This document shows, piece by piece, positions 1 through 5,077 of a DNA stretch of 5,077 nucleotides. The stretch is from Planctomycetaceae bacterium (GTDB lineage Bacteria > Planctomycetota > Planctomycetia > Pirellulales > Pirellulaceae). The number at the start of each line of letters is the position of its first letter. Positions within the stretch are counted from its first letter, which is position 1. The notes beneath the pieces were generated by a model. It was not told the origin of the DNA. It did no database searches and saw nothing but the letters and a program-made list of their open reading frames with translations. The position numbers were made by a program, and so were the translations under genes. The stretch spans positions 1-5,077 of the forward strand of contig DNWZ01000564.1 in assembly GCA_003506095.1 (NCBI GenBank). Reading direction: 5' to 3'.

Positions 1-60
1 CACAGATTCTGCTGACGAGGCAAAATAGTACAAGTATTTTCTGGTCATTGAACTCACTTG

Positions 61-438
61 TCACGATGCTCGTTGTTGCGTTGGAAGTGGCGGCGCGACG
101 TATCGCTGGCGATGTTTGACAGTTCGCAGGTCGATGCCTGCGAGGATCGATTGCAGCTCGCTGGGCGGTACGACGATGTGCTTGCCATCGCTGGTGCGCA
201 GTGGCCGTTGAAAACAACCGCGTTCCAGTCGCTTCATCCAAATCGCTAGGCCATCGCTGTCCCAGTACAGGATTTTGATGCGGTTGCATCGCAGGTTGAG
301 AAAGATGAACAAGCCACCTTGGCGAGCATCGGTCCCCAGGTCGCTTTTGATGATGCCAAAGAGCCCATCAAAGCTCTTCCTCATATCGACGGGTCCCGTG
401 TGCAGATAGATCGGAACCTGCGGGTTTAGCGCGAGCAT
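61..438 (-). CDS. tnpB: IS66 family accessory protein TnpB (IS66 Orf2-like)
   Basis: This 125-residue protein matches the IS66 Orf2/TnpB family in motifs and in length (members are usually about 110-120 residues). The N-terminus carries the family signature around residues 10-26, with Thr-Gly-Pro-Val-Asp-Met-Arg-Lys-Ser-Phe-Asp-Gly-Leu (14-26). The most conserved block is at 53-72 (RIKILYWDSDGLAIWMKRLE). TnpB is required with TnpA and TnpC for IS66 transposition, but its biochemical role is not settled. The ATG at 438 overlaps the last 13 bases of tnpA (TAA at 428-426), an arrangement that suggests translational coupling. The stop is TGA at 63-61. The last 20 or so residues are basic and polar and vary in the family. 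The gene appears intact. Confidence 0.93.
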   Translation of the reverse strand: MLALNPQVPIYLHTGPVDMRKSFDGLFGIIKSDLGTDARQGGLFIFLNLRCNRIKILYWDSDGLAIWMKRLERGCFQRPLRTSDGKHIVVPPSELQSILAGIDLRTVKHRQRYVAPPLPTQQRAS

Positions 439-809
439 GATGTTCTCAGTTGAACGATGATCGTGTGCAACGAATCGATGGCTGCCAGCGGAACCAGAAC
501 GCTGATGTCGTCGCCCGCGAGCTTGATCTCGACAACAGCGGCTTGCGGAGGCGTGGTTTCAATCCGCAGGAAGGCTGGCGTGTTGCGGCGCGAGCCTGTT
601 TCCGAGGTCGAGCCGCTCTGTCGTTCTGCGAGTTCTTGAGTGGTTGCATTCAACTTGCGTTTCCACTGATAGAACGACGCGACAGAGCAACCGGTGGTCT
701 GGCAGAACTGAGCGACGGAGCAGCCAGACTTTTCGAACTCAGCCAGCCGTTTGGCCCAGAGCCGTTGCTTGGAGGAATGAGCGGAGAGGGTGGGAAGTGG
801 CATGCGCAT
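426..809 (-). CDS. tnpA: IS66 family TnpA, helix-turn-helix protein
   Basis: This 127-residue protein resembles IS66 Orf1/TnpA, a small DNA-binding protein thought to act with TnpB and TnpC in transposition. Residues 16-28 (RLWAKRLAEFEKS) lead into a helix-turn-helix at about 29-52, ending in Ser-Phe-Tyr-Gln-Trp-Lys-Arg-Lys-Leu, as in Transposase_8/IS66 Orf1 N-termini. A variable Ser/Thr/Gly-rich linker follows (about 57-78). The C-terminal part (about 90-120) has the alternating hydrophobic pattern of the family ('VEIKLAGDDISVLVPL'). Two in-frame ATGs are possible: 809, and 803 two codons later. An AAGG sits about 3 bases before the first and 9 before the second, so 803 is at least as plausible as the start. 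The gene overlaps tnpB by 13 bases and appears intact. Confidence 0.85.
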   Translation of the reverse strand: MRMPLPTLSAHSSKQRLWAKRLAEFEKSGCSVAQFCQTTGCSVASFYQWKRKLNATTQELAERQSGSTSETGSRRNTPAFLRIETTPPQAAVVEIKLAGDDISVLVPLAAIDSLHTIIVQLRTSCSR

Positions 810-1280
810 CAGCCTTGGCGGAGGTATGGGTTGGAATGTGCGCGTCTGTCAGTTTGCCGCGTCACACCGAAACCCTACCCGACAAATCAAGCCCCCACCC
901 CCGCAAATCCCACCAAGCTCTCCGTACGCTCTCCACTGTGCCACCGCTCGGTTGATCAGCCGCGACTTGTTGAACGGACCGTCCGTGTCGTCGAGTTCAA
1001 ACTGCACGGCGACAACGCCGAACCGGGCCGCGTAGTATCGCACCAGATCTCGAAGCCGGCCTGACGCAACGACTCGGGTCGCCAGGGGATGTACTCAACG
1101 AGGAATCGAGTGAGCTTCAGAGCGAGAAAGGGGAAACCGAGCGAACCCCCCCAGCAAAAATCGTTGTTCCTGCTCCTAGAAAAGGATTGACCCCCAGTTG
1201 GCGGGGCAATAGTCTCAGGGGGGCGACGCGGTACAAATTCCAAGCTGACCCGTCCGTGGCTCCGCGGATCAGTTCAACAA
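810..1280. other. Stretch without a supportable gene, between the IS66 genes and the lipoprotein gene
   Basis: About 470 bases with no recognisable gene. The right end of the IS66 element should fall in its left part, but I could not place it. Two minus-strand reading frames are open here (956-1243 and 849-1043). One contains 'FLVEYIPWRPESLRQAGF' and the other 'VVAVQFELDDTDGPFNKS'. They overlap in different frames, have no ribosome binding site, and match no family I know. They could be one decayed, frameshifted gene or chance. Runs of C (896-902, 1145-1152) and G (1218-1223) give it an intergenic look. A weak promoter-like pair is visible for the downstream gene: TTGACC at 1187 and TAGTCT at 1210 with a 17-base spacer, a poor match at -10. 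Confidence 0.5.
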
Positions 1281-1316
1281 GGATTTATCGCTGCTCCGCG
1301 ACGAGACGATAAATCC
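1281..1316. repeat. Perfect 10-bp inverted repeat upstream of the lipoprotein gene
   Basis: GGATTTATCG at 1281-1290 is repeated exactly inverted as CGATAAATCC at 1307-1316, with a 16-base spacer. In RNA this would fold as a 10-bp stem. The spacer can add a short CTC/GAG pairing. The 3' arm is followed by CTTTTCTCTGTCTC, which is pyrimidine-rich but not a clean T tract, and the stem is AT-rich, so it is not a classical intrinsic terminator. It ends 38 bases before the ATG of the 231-residue secreted protein, a position that would also suit an operator or a 5'-UTR hairpin. The function is unknown. Confidence 0.6.
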
Positions 1317-1354
1317 CTTTTCTCTGTCTCTTCAGATGAGGTTTTTTAAACACC

Positions 1355-2050
1355 ATGCACGCTCTTTCGCTACACACCGTAATAGTACTGCTTCTCGCTT
1401 TACTTGGCTGCACATTGGAGGCTGACAAGGCGTCCGCCGCGGACGAAGATGGACTGAGAACGGCAACGGAAGAGCACGACAACAGTTTCGCGACAGTTTT
1501 TAACACTCCCGAATCCTGCTGGGACGCAATGCTGAGCGCAGAGGCGAATAAAGACGTAGCTGCCACACTGAGGTGTATGGCTGCCGAGGATCGTTTGGCT
1601 TTTCTCGGATCTCTTGTTTATCGACTCGATAGACTTATCGCGAGGCAAGCCCCACTGAACGAGAAAGCGACGGCGTTGCTAAAACGTCATGGACTTGAAG
1701 AGGTTGATATCATGGGCACGCTAGAAAAGATTGGCACTCCTTCTGCTACCGAAGGCAAAACGGTTTTCAAGGCGATTGGTCGCAAGATCAAGGACCAATT
1801 GGCTTTCGCCAAGGAGGCTTTAGAGCTATTGGCACCAGTCCCAAAACCAGACGACCATGAAACTCCTGCTCGTCGTGTCCTAAAGCTATCGAATGTGATC
1901 GTAAGCGGCGACACTGCGACCGGAGTAATAGTGGCGGACGGTTCGCTTGATGGAAGGCCTGTCTATTTTGTGCGGGAGGAGGGGTCATGGAGAGTGTCAG
2001 ACAATCCAACGCCAACCGACTCGGACGCCAAGAACAGAGCCATGCCGTGA
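1355..2050 (+). CDS. Secreted or lipid-anchored hypothetical protein, possibly NTF2-like/DUF4878-like
   Basis: This 231-residue protein is not from a family I can name with certainty. The N-terminus is an export signal: a hydrophobic stretch (8-18) ends in Leu-Leu-Gly-Cys (16-19), a near-match to a lipobox with Cys19 as the lipidated residue. An Ala-Ser-Ala site at 26-28 would allow ordinary signal peptidase cleavage instead. The mature part is mostly helical (about 52-160), beginning 'ESCWDAMLSAEANKDVAATL', which recalls the start of NTF2-like secreted domains in planctomycetes. It ends in a beta-rich segment (173-216) closing with 'YFVREEGSWRVSD', the usual last strand of such folds. The last 15 residues are polar and probably disordered. 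The start is the first ATG in frame. A GAGG at 1338-1341 lies 13 bases away, too far for a strong Shine-Dalgarno site. A perfect inverted repeat lies just upstream. The role is unknown; an export-dependent, envelope-located function is inference. Confidence 0.82.
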   Translation: MHALSLHTVIVLLLALLGCTLEADKASAADEDGLRTATEEHDNSFATVFNTPESCWDAMLSAEANKDVAATLRCMAAEDRLAFLGSLVYRLDRLIARQAPLNEKATALLKRHGLEEVDIMGTLEKIGTPSATEGKTVFKAIGRKIKDQLAFAKEALELLAPVPKPDDHETPARRVLKLSNVIVSGDTATGVIVADGSLDGRPVYFVREEGSWRVSDNPTPTDSDAKNRAMP

Positions 2051-2438
2051 ATTTGAACGGCCGATAGCGCGGCGACTGAAATAAGAATCTCTCGACGGTC
2101 GCCCGGTCAAGGCTTTTGTTTGCATCACCTAACTCCATGCACCAACTTGTAGCGTACAGGGGCAGGCTTCAGCGCAACTCCAATCTTTACGCTCCCGTTA
2201 GAGTCGACCATGAGCGAAACATTAATCGCAAATGGAGGTAGCGTATTATTTGTTTCATGGCTCTCCGGACGGCCGGAATTGCGATTCTCCTTTGCGCCAG
2301 AGCTATTCCGGGTGGATGTTCGATTCGCGTACTCGGAAGAGTTCTGCCTTTCACGCCGCTTCGTTGTGGCGACATTTTTGTACCGCGCGGGAATTGTGTC
2401 GCCGAGGCCTGTGACGCTGTCTCCCCGAGGGCAGTCCC
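2051..2438. other. Convergent intergenic stretch with no confident gene
   Basis: About 390 bases between the convergent ends of the secreted-protein gene (plus) and the GDPD gene (minus). Open frames exist on both strands but none is convincing. A minus-strand frame from a TTG at 2511 to a TGA at 2125 (128 codons) overlaps the GDPD 3' end. Its tail ('SLMVDSNGSVKIGVALKPAP') looks protein-like, while its first two thirds are low in hydrophobic residues and rich in Arg, Ser and Asn. A plus-strand frame (2210-2542) runs antisense into the GDPD gene. No RNA gene or strong terminator hairpin is visible. The minus-strand tail could be the remnant of a lost gene. Confidence 0.45.
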
Positions 2439-3407
2439 CTATCGGTCGCTCCGGTTCACGGCATGGCCATCCGATCCAGACGGGGCTTGGGAGCTGCAAT
2501 CCGGAAAGCAATTTACTACTTGTTGAGGACGATCGACAATGAATCCGCTAACCCCGCGGCCCGCCAAATATCGGAGATCCAGCTCGTCATCTGTATTATA
2601 AACCCAGACCTCGATCCCTCGTGTTTCCGCTGCCTCAACAAGCGATCGATTCGCGAAAATCACTGGCAATACAAGAACCTTGCATTCGACATTCTCGCAC
2701 CGACGAATGACCTCTTGCGGAGCGAGAAGCACTCGCATCCGATTTCCAAAGTTTTTCCATAAAGCCGTATATCCCAACGAGTATCCACTGCCCTTGTATT
2801 CCTGTAAAATATCATATGTCCCAAACAGGATGACACGCTCTTTTGGAAGCCGTCTCTTAACCCATTCCAAAACCTGATCTTTGATTCCGTTTACTTTGAC
2901 ATCCAACACCCACTTTCGGTCGTGAGCATGAAATCTGCTGAAGACCTCGTCCAGCGATAGAATCGATTCGGGTGGATCAACAAGTACTTCTACATTCTGT
3001 AATTCTTCGAGGCTGAGTTCGGAAACCATCCCCTCGCCGGACGTCTTGGCGTCAATGGTTTCGTCATGAAAGGCCACTAAATGACCATCCCGAGACAATC
3101 GGATATCAATTTCAATCCAATCGACTCCGGCATCGATAGCCCGCTGAATAGCGTTTGCGGTGCTTCCAATGAGCAGATCGTGATTAGCTGATTCCAGGCC
3201 GGACCCTCGGTGTCCAATAATCACAGGACAAACCGCGATTCCATTATTCGGTGCCCGTTTCCATTGAAAACTGGCCAGACTCGGAAACGCCTGGTTCGAA
3301 AAATGAAATCGAGAAAACGAAAGGTAAAGCAACGTACCTACTGATACAAGTAGGAATGCGGCCGACACGATTGCGAGTCGTTTCCACTTGGGTTTTTTAA
3401 GGTGCAT
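2439..3407 (-). CDS. Membrane-anchored glycerophosphodiester phosphodiesterase (GDPD) family protein
   Basis: This 322-residue protein has a GDPD-type TIM barrel, the fold that hydrolyses glycerophosphodiesters to glycerol 3-phosphate and an alcohol. A basic N-terminus (KKPKWKR) and one hydrophobic helix (about 11-31) suggest an N-terminal anchor with the enzyme outside the cytoplasm. Catalytic landmarks, numbered from ATG 3407, are His-Arg-Gly at 66-68, Glu99 and Asp101 in 'WIEIDIRLSRDG', His114-Asp115 in 'VAFHDET', and Asp169-Val-Lys171 where many members have Glu-Ile-Lys. The barrel closes with 'VWVYNTDDE' (267-275) and 'GFIVDRP' (288-294). The usual Pro-Glu-Asn-Thr after His-Arg-Gly is absent. 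A longer segment ending 'LLIGSTANAI' stands there, so activity and substrate are less certain. The last 25 or so residues are polar and outside the domain. I chose ATG 3407 over the TTG three bases upstream; an AGG lies at suitable spacing. The gene follows a serine-recombinase remnant by 6 bases on the same strand. Confidence 0.9.
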   Translation of the reverse strand: MHLKKPKWKRLAIVSAAFLLVSVGTLLYLSFSRFHFSNQAFPSLASFQWKRAPNNGIAVCPVIIGHRGSGLESANHDLLIGSTANAIQRAIDAGVDWIEIDIRLSRDGHLVAFHDETIDAKTSGEGMVSELSLEELQNVEVLVDPPESILSLDEVFSRFHAHDRKWVLDVKVNGIKDQVLEWVKRRLPKERVILFGTYDILQEYKGSGYSLGYTALWKNFGNRMRVLLAPQEVIRRCENVECKVLVLPVIFANRSLVEAAETRGIEVWVYNTDDELDLRYLAGRGVSGFIVDRPQQVVNCFPDCSSQAPSGSDGHAVNRSDR

Positions 3408-3413
3408 CAATGC

Positions 3414-3823
3414 CTATCGGGCAACCAAGGTGAACTGAGCCGCGGAGTTGCGACCGCGGTAACCTTCAGGATTGTACCGCCCCGCCGGACCGGTCAACAA
3501 CTCGATGCGACAGTGAAGACGGCGAGCTGCCTGGACCGGGGGCGAGCAAGGGATTCTGAGCGTTTTATCATCGCGTTGAGACAGACATAGTACCGGTACC
3601 GCTTTGTCCCTCGGCCGGTGAAGGTGTGGACCATCGAGCTGTCACAGGCCTGGCACCGGAGCAGCCCCTTTAGCAGGGCGCCATGTTTGTTGGCCAGGTG
3701 GTTGCCGTTGCCGCCGCAGTTCCGGCTCAGCTGCCGGTGGACCTGCGCGAACACCTCGGCGTCCAGGAGCGAATCGTGCTCCCCATCAAAGACCTTCCCC
3801 GAAAGGAACCCTCTTCGTAGCAA
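3414..3823 (-). pseudogene. Large serine recombinase, C-terminal fragment with frameshift
   Basis: Only the C-terminal part of a large serine recombinase (site-specific integrase/resolvase class) survives. Reading from 3823, 'GKVFDGEHDSLLDAEVF' matches the end of the recombinase domain. 'NKHGALLKGLLRCQACDSSM' and 'RGTKRYRYYVC' match the recombinase zinc beta-ribbon, with three Cys ligands visible. After 'NAMIK' the frame runs into an unrelated tail and a stop at 3494. Reading one base back at the AAAA run (minus strand of 3563-3566) instead gives 'KTLRIPCSPPVQAARR', restoring a fourth Cys in the expected place, and stays open to a TAG at 3416-3414. A one-base deletion is therefore likely. A TAA lies 12 bases upstream of the TTG at 3823, and no serine nuclease domain is visible to the right, so the 5' half is lost. 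The fragment cannot be an active recombinase. Confidence 0.85.
3808..3819. repeat. 12-bp direct repeat, copy 1, at the broken edge of the recombinase fragment
   Basis: ACCCTCTTCGTA occurs here and again at 4985-4996. With one gap the likeness continues for about 12 more bases (CAA, then TCTCT in both). This copy sits where homology of the recombinase fragment gives out. A 12-base match in 5 kb can arise by chance, so only the extended similarity and the position make it notable. Confidence 0.4.
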
Positions 3824-4037
3824 TACTCTCTTTTACTCACTTTGTAACGTGTTGCTAGACAGGGACTTAGTGAGTTCGATACCCTTTCGATGGCTGCTTC
3901 TCGGAAGCAACCCAATTCGAACTTGACGCATTTAGGTTAACAACCCGGAGGCTTTCCGTGTTTACCCACCGGTCGAGTTTCTCGTTTCAAAAAAAGACGA
4001 CACGCCAGTTAACAGCCGCTGCGGCCAGAGATCGACG
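3824..4037. other. Non-coding gap between recombinase remnant and IS3 remnant
   Basis: About 210 bases with no gene. A 6-bp hairpin with a 3-base loop (TGCTTC TCG GAAGCA) lies at 3895-3909. A nearby ATTCGAAC (3914-3921) recalls a tRNA T-loop, but no cloverleaf can be drawn around it. A run of seven A at 3989-3995 is the only other low-complexity feature. The missing 5' half of the recombinase is not recognisable here in any frame. Confidence 0.5.
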
Positions 4038-4289
4038 CTAGACCTCCTTTCCCCCTCCGGTGTGGGATCGCGCCGATTCGCTGATCATCGGTCCGAAGAA
4101 GCAAGCATGCGTTTTCGCCAGCGAGCTTGGCGGGCACCTGAGGTCGTATCGGGCCGCGGCGTGATTAGCGGAGTCGCCTGAAACCTGCAGCACCTCACCA
4201 ACGCTCTTGCCGGCCGCCAGCATGGCGTCGGCGTCACGCAGCTTCTTGACCACCTGCTCGGTCGAGTGGCGTGTTCGTTTCTTGCTCAA
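4038..4289 (-). pseudogene. IS3-family transposase OrfA, N-terminal fragment
   Basis: The first 35 or so residues match the N-terminus of IS3-family OrfA proteins, which carry the helix-turn-helix that binds the IS ends: 'RHSTEQVVKKLRDADAMLAA' followed by 'GKSVGEVLQ'. Relatives continue with the rest of the HTH ('S..TYxRWRxxYGG') and a leucine zipper. Here homology stops near residue 36 (about 4182) and the remaining 48 residues to the TGA are unrelated, so the element is truncated and OrfB is absent. The start is a TTG at 4289, supported by a GGAGG 7 bases upstream. A probable IS end lies about 60 bases further upstream (4347-4359). Only the 4182-4289 part is recognisable; the rest of this frame is probably host or foreign sequence read by chance. 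Confidence 0.82.
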
Positions 4290-4296
4290 TGAAAAT

Positions 4297-4301
4297 CCTC
4301 C
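4297..4301 (-). promoter_or_regulatory. Shine-Dalgarno site of the IS3 OrfA fragment
   Basis: GGAGG on the minus strand lies 7 bases before the TTG at 4289-4287. It is the clearest ribosome binding site in the window and it decides the TTG start, since no in-frame ATG exists at the N-terminus. Confidence 0.65.
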
Positions 4302-4346
4302 AGCCGGAATTGGCTCTAGACTTTCATAACCTCTGGATCAAATTTT

Positions 4347-4359
4347 GGGGAGCATTCCA
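4347..4359 (-). repeat. Candidate terminal inverted repeat of the IS3 remnant
   Basis: On the minus strand this reads TGGAATGCTCCCC, followed by AAAATTT. It begins with TG as IS3-family ends do, has the C-run then A-run pattern I associate with IS3-group ends, and lies about 60 bases before the OrfA start, where the upstream end should be. No second copy is seen in the window, in keeping with a truncated element. The assignment is by pattern only. Confidence 0.35.
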
Positions 4360-4428
4360 GATACGCTTCGGTCGGACGAACGGGCACGCCAGTTTGCATG
4401 CGGGCGTCGCCGGCACTAAGCTGGTCCT

Positions 4429-4944
4429 ATGTCAAAGACCACCGAGCCCAATGCGATAAACGAGAACTCTATTCGCGAGTCTCGCCAGTTCAGCCTTCGT
4501 GGCTTGTTTGTGTTGACCGCGGTGTGCGGGTTTTGGCTTTTTATGCTCTCTGAATTGCGCAGCGAGCCGATGGCGATTGCCGTGCTTTGGTCGATCGCCA
4601 TTGGTTCAGGCGTTGCCGCGCATCTCTTGTACAGCTACGTGTTTCGTTGGCGCGGAACAGTTTTGGTGAGTCTGCTTATCTTGCCTGCATTGAGCTTCAT
4701 TGCCGTAGGACTGTATTTCGGAGTCGCCAATGACATCATCTTCTTGCTTACCCTACCGGCCGAATTTATTTCTAACCAAAGCTGGCCGGAACCCTTGTTT
4801 TCCACAATTCCGTACATCGCCAGTGCGGTGGTTCTCGCCGCAGCGCACCTGATTAAGCCCAGCCTGACCAATGCGATTGTCTCGGCAATGGGTATCTCCA
4901 TTTGGTACGCACTTGCACTACTGATAGCGGCCAACGCCGGCTAA
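4429..4944 (+). CDS. Hypothetical multi-spanning membrane protein
   Basis: This 171-residue protein has no function I recognise. A polar N-terminus of about 20 residues leads into 'RQFSLRGLFVLTAVCGFWLF'; a Phe-Ser-Leu-Arg motif at the head of the first membrane helix is frequent in small planctomycete membrane proteins. Hydrophobic segments lie at about 24-41, 48-71, 76-98, 126-142 and 147-168, with a shorter one at 102-113, giving five likely helices. Positive residues in the loops (Arg73, Arg75, Lys143) give weak topology hints. No catalytic motif is visible. The ATG at 4429 is the first in frame, but no Shine-Dalgarno sequence precedes it. It starts 70 bases from the candidate IS3 end and is divergent to the IS3 remnant. 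No partner gene is visible downstream. The reading frame appears intact. Confidence 0.8.
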   Translation: MSKTTEPNAINENSIRESRQFSLRGLFVLTAVCGFWLFMLSELRSEPMAIAVLWSIAIGSGVAAHLLYSYVFRWRGTVLVSLLILPALSFIAVGLYFGVANDIIFLLTLPAEFISNQSWPEPLFSTIPYIASAVVLAAAHLIKPSLTNAIVSAMGISIWYALALLIAANAG

Positions 4945-5077
4945 TCTCCTTGATATCTCCATGTGTTTTAGCTCCCCGGCTAATACCCTCTTCGTACAAA
5001 GTTCTCTCTCGCGATGCAGCGAAATCAACCGTCAAGCTGACGTATCCGCCGCAGACGAGACCGGCCTGGATTTTACT
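4945..5077. other. Right edge, no gene recognised
   Basis: The 133 bases after the membrane-protein gene hold no recognisable gene. CCGGCTAAT at 4937-4945, covering the end of that gene, is repeated at 4976-4984. A minus-strand frame (4853-5035) is open but overlaps the membrane-protein gene antisense and has no known motif. No terminator hairpin is evident after the stop codon. Confidence 0.4.
4985..4996. repeat. 12-bp direct repeat, copy 2
   Basis: This is the second copy of ACCCTCTTCGTA (first at 3808-3819), in the same orientation about 1.18 kb away. The following bases (CAAAGTTCTCTCT) resemble those after copy 1 (GCAATACTCTCTT) with one gap. The two copies bracket the IS3 remnant and the membrane-protein gene. 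Confidence 0.4.

Larger units (their letters stand above)
1..809 (-). mobile_element. IS66-family insertion sequence, partial (tnpA-tnpB end)
   Basis: Two minus-strand genes in the order and overlap typical of IS66 elements (tnpA then tnpB) identify this segment. The third gene of the family, tnpC (the DDE transposase), should follow to the left and is outside the window apart from, at most, the first 60 bases. The outer end upstream of tnpA must lie to the right of 809, but I could not recognise the terminal inverted repeat in 810-950, so the true boundary is open. Neither visible gene is interrupted by a stop. Whether the element is active cannot be judged without tnpC and both ends. Confidence 0.8.

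Noticed and set aside
450..1064. Long plus-strand open frame of 204 codons
   Set aside because: It runs antisense across most of tnpA, is rich in Arg, Gly and Cys with no domain pattern, and has no ribosome binding site. It is a shadow of the IS66 gene.
1281..1330. Intrinsic terminator at the inverted repeat
   Set aside because: The stem is AT-rich, the loop is long, and the following pyrimidine run lacks a clean T tract. No plus-strand gene upstream needs a terminator.
2125..2511. Minus-strand open frame of 128 codons downstream of the GDPD gene
   Set aside because: It starts with TTG inside the GDPD 3' end in another frame and has a mostly polar, biased composition with no known motif. 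Only its tail looks protein-like, so it is not called as a gene.
3561..3570. Programmed -1 frameshift site in the recombinase gene
   Set aside because: The A run is only four bases and does not form a standard slippery heptamer, and large serine recombinases are not known to use frameshifting. A mutation in a decaying gene is simpler.
3895..3921. Possible tRNA fragment with a TTCGAAC-like loop and a small hairpin
   Set aside because: No acceptor stem, anticodon arm or cloverleaf can be drawn around it.
4042..4163. Short plus-strand frame reading 'SLIIGPKKQACVFASELGG' opposite the IS3 stump
   Set aside because: At 40 codons or fewer, with only a possible GTG start and no ribosome binding site or known family, it could be chance.
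4853..5035. Minus-strand open frame at the right edge
   Set aside because: It overlaps the membrane-protein gene antisense for half its length and shows no domain.

Overview
The window looks like an accessory, mobile-element-rich stretch of a bacterial chromosome. I infer a planctomycete, probably Pirellulaceae/Rhodopirellula-like. The reasons are a small membrane protein opening with a 'FSLRGLF'-type motif that recurs in planctomycete membrane proteins, genes without clear Shine-Dalgarno sites, moderate GC, and decayed IS elements between isolated hypothetical genes. This assignment rests on style, not on a marker gene.

Layout from left to right. Positions 61-809 (minus strand) carry the first two genes of an IS66-family insertion sequence: tnpA (HTH protein), then tnpB with a 13-bp overlap. 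The DDE transposase tnpC should lie beyond the left edge. Positions 810-1280 hold no gene I can defend. A perfect 10-bp inverted repeat (1281-1290 / 1307-1316) lies just upstream of a secreted or lipid-anchored protein of 231 aa with an NTF2/DUF4878-like look (1355-2050, plus). Positions 2051-2438 have no confident gene. A membrane-anchored glycerophosphodiester phosphodiesterase (GDPD) domain protein follows on the minus strand (2439-3407).

Immediately upstream of the GDPD gene, on the same strand, is the broken C-terminal end of a large serine recombinase (3414-3823). It keeps the zinc-ribbon region but carries a probable one-base frameshift and lacks the whole catalytic half. After about 200 bp of non-coding sequence comes the N-terminal stump of an IS3-family OrfA (4038-4289, minus), with a good ribosome binding site and a candidate IS terminus at 4347-4359. 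A plus-strand multi-spanning membrane protein (4429-4944) closes the window.

The genes do not form an obvious pathway or operon. Three unrelated mobile-element remnants (IS66, serine recombinase, IS3) within 4.3 kb suggest an insertion hot spot, with the lipoprotein, GDPD and membrane protein genes as passengers or residents. I found no convincing evidence for a new multi-gene system. The points most worth checking are the inverted repeat before the lipoprotein gene, the recombinase remnant abutting the GDPD gene, and an imperfect direct repeat around 3808 and 4985 that brackets the IS3/membrane-protein segment.
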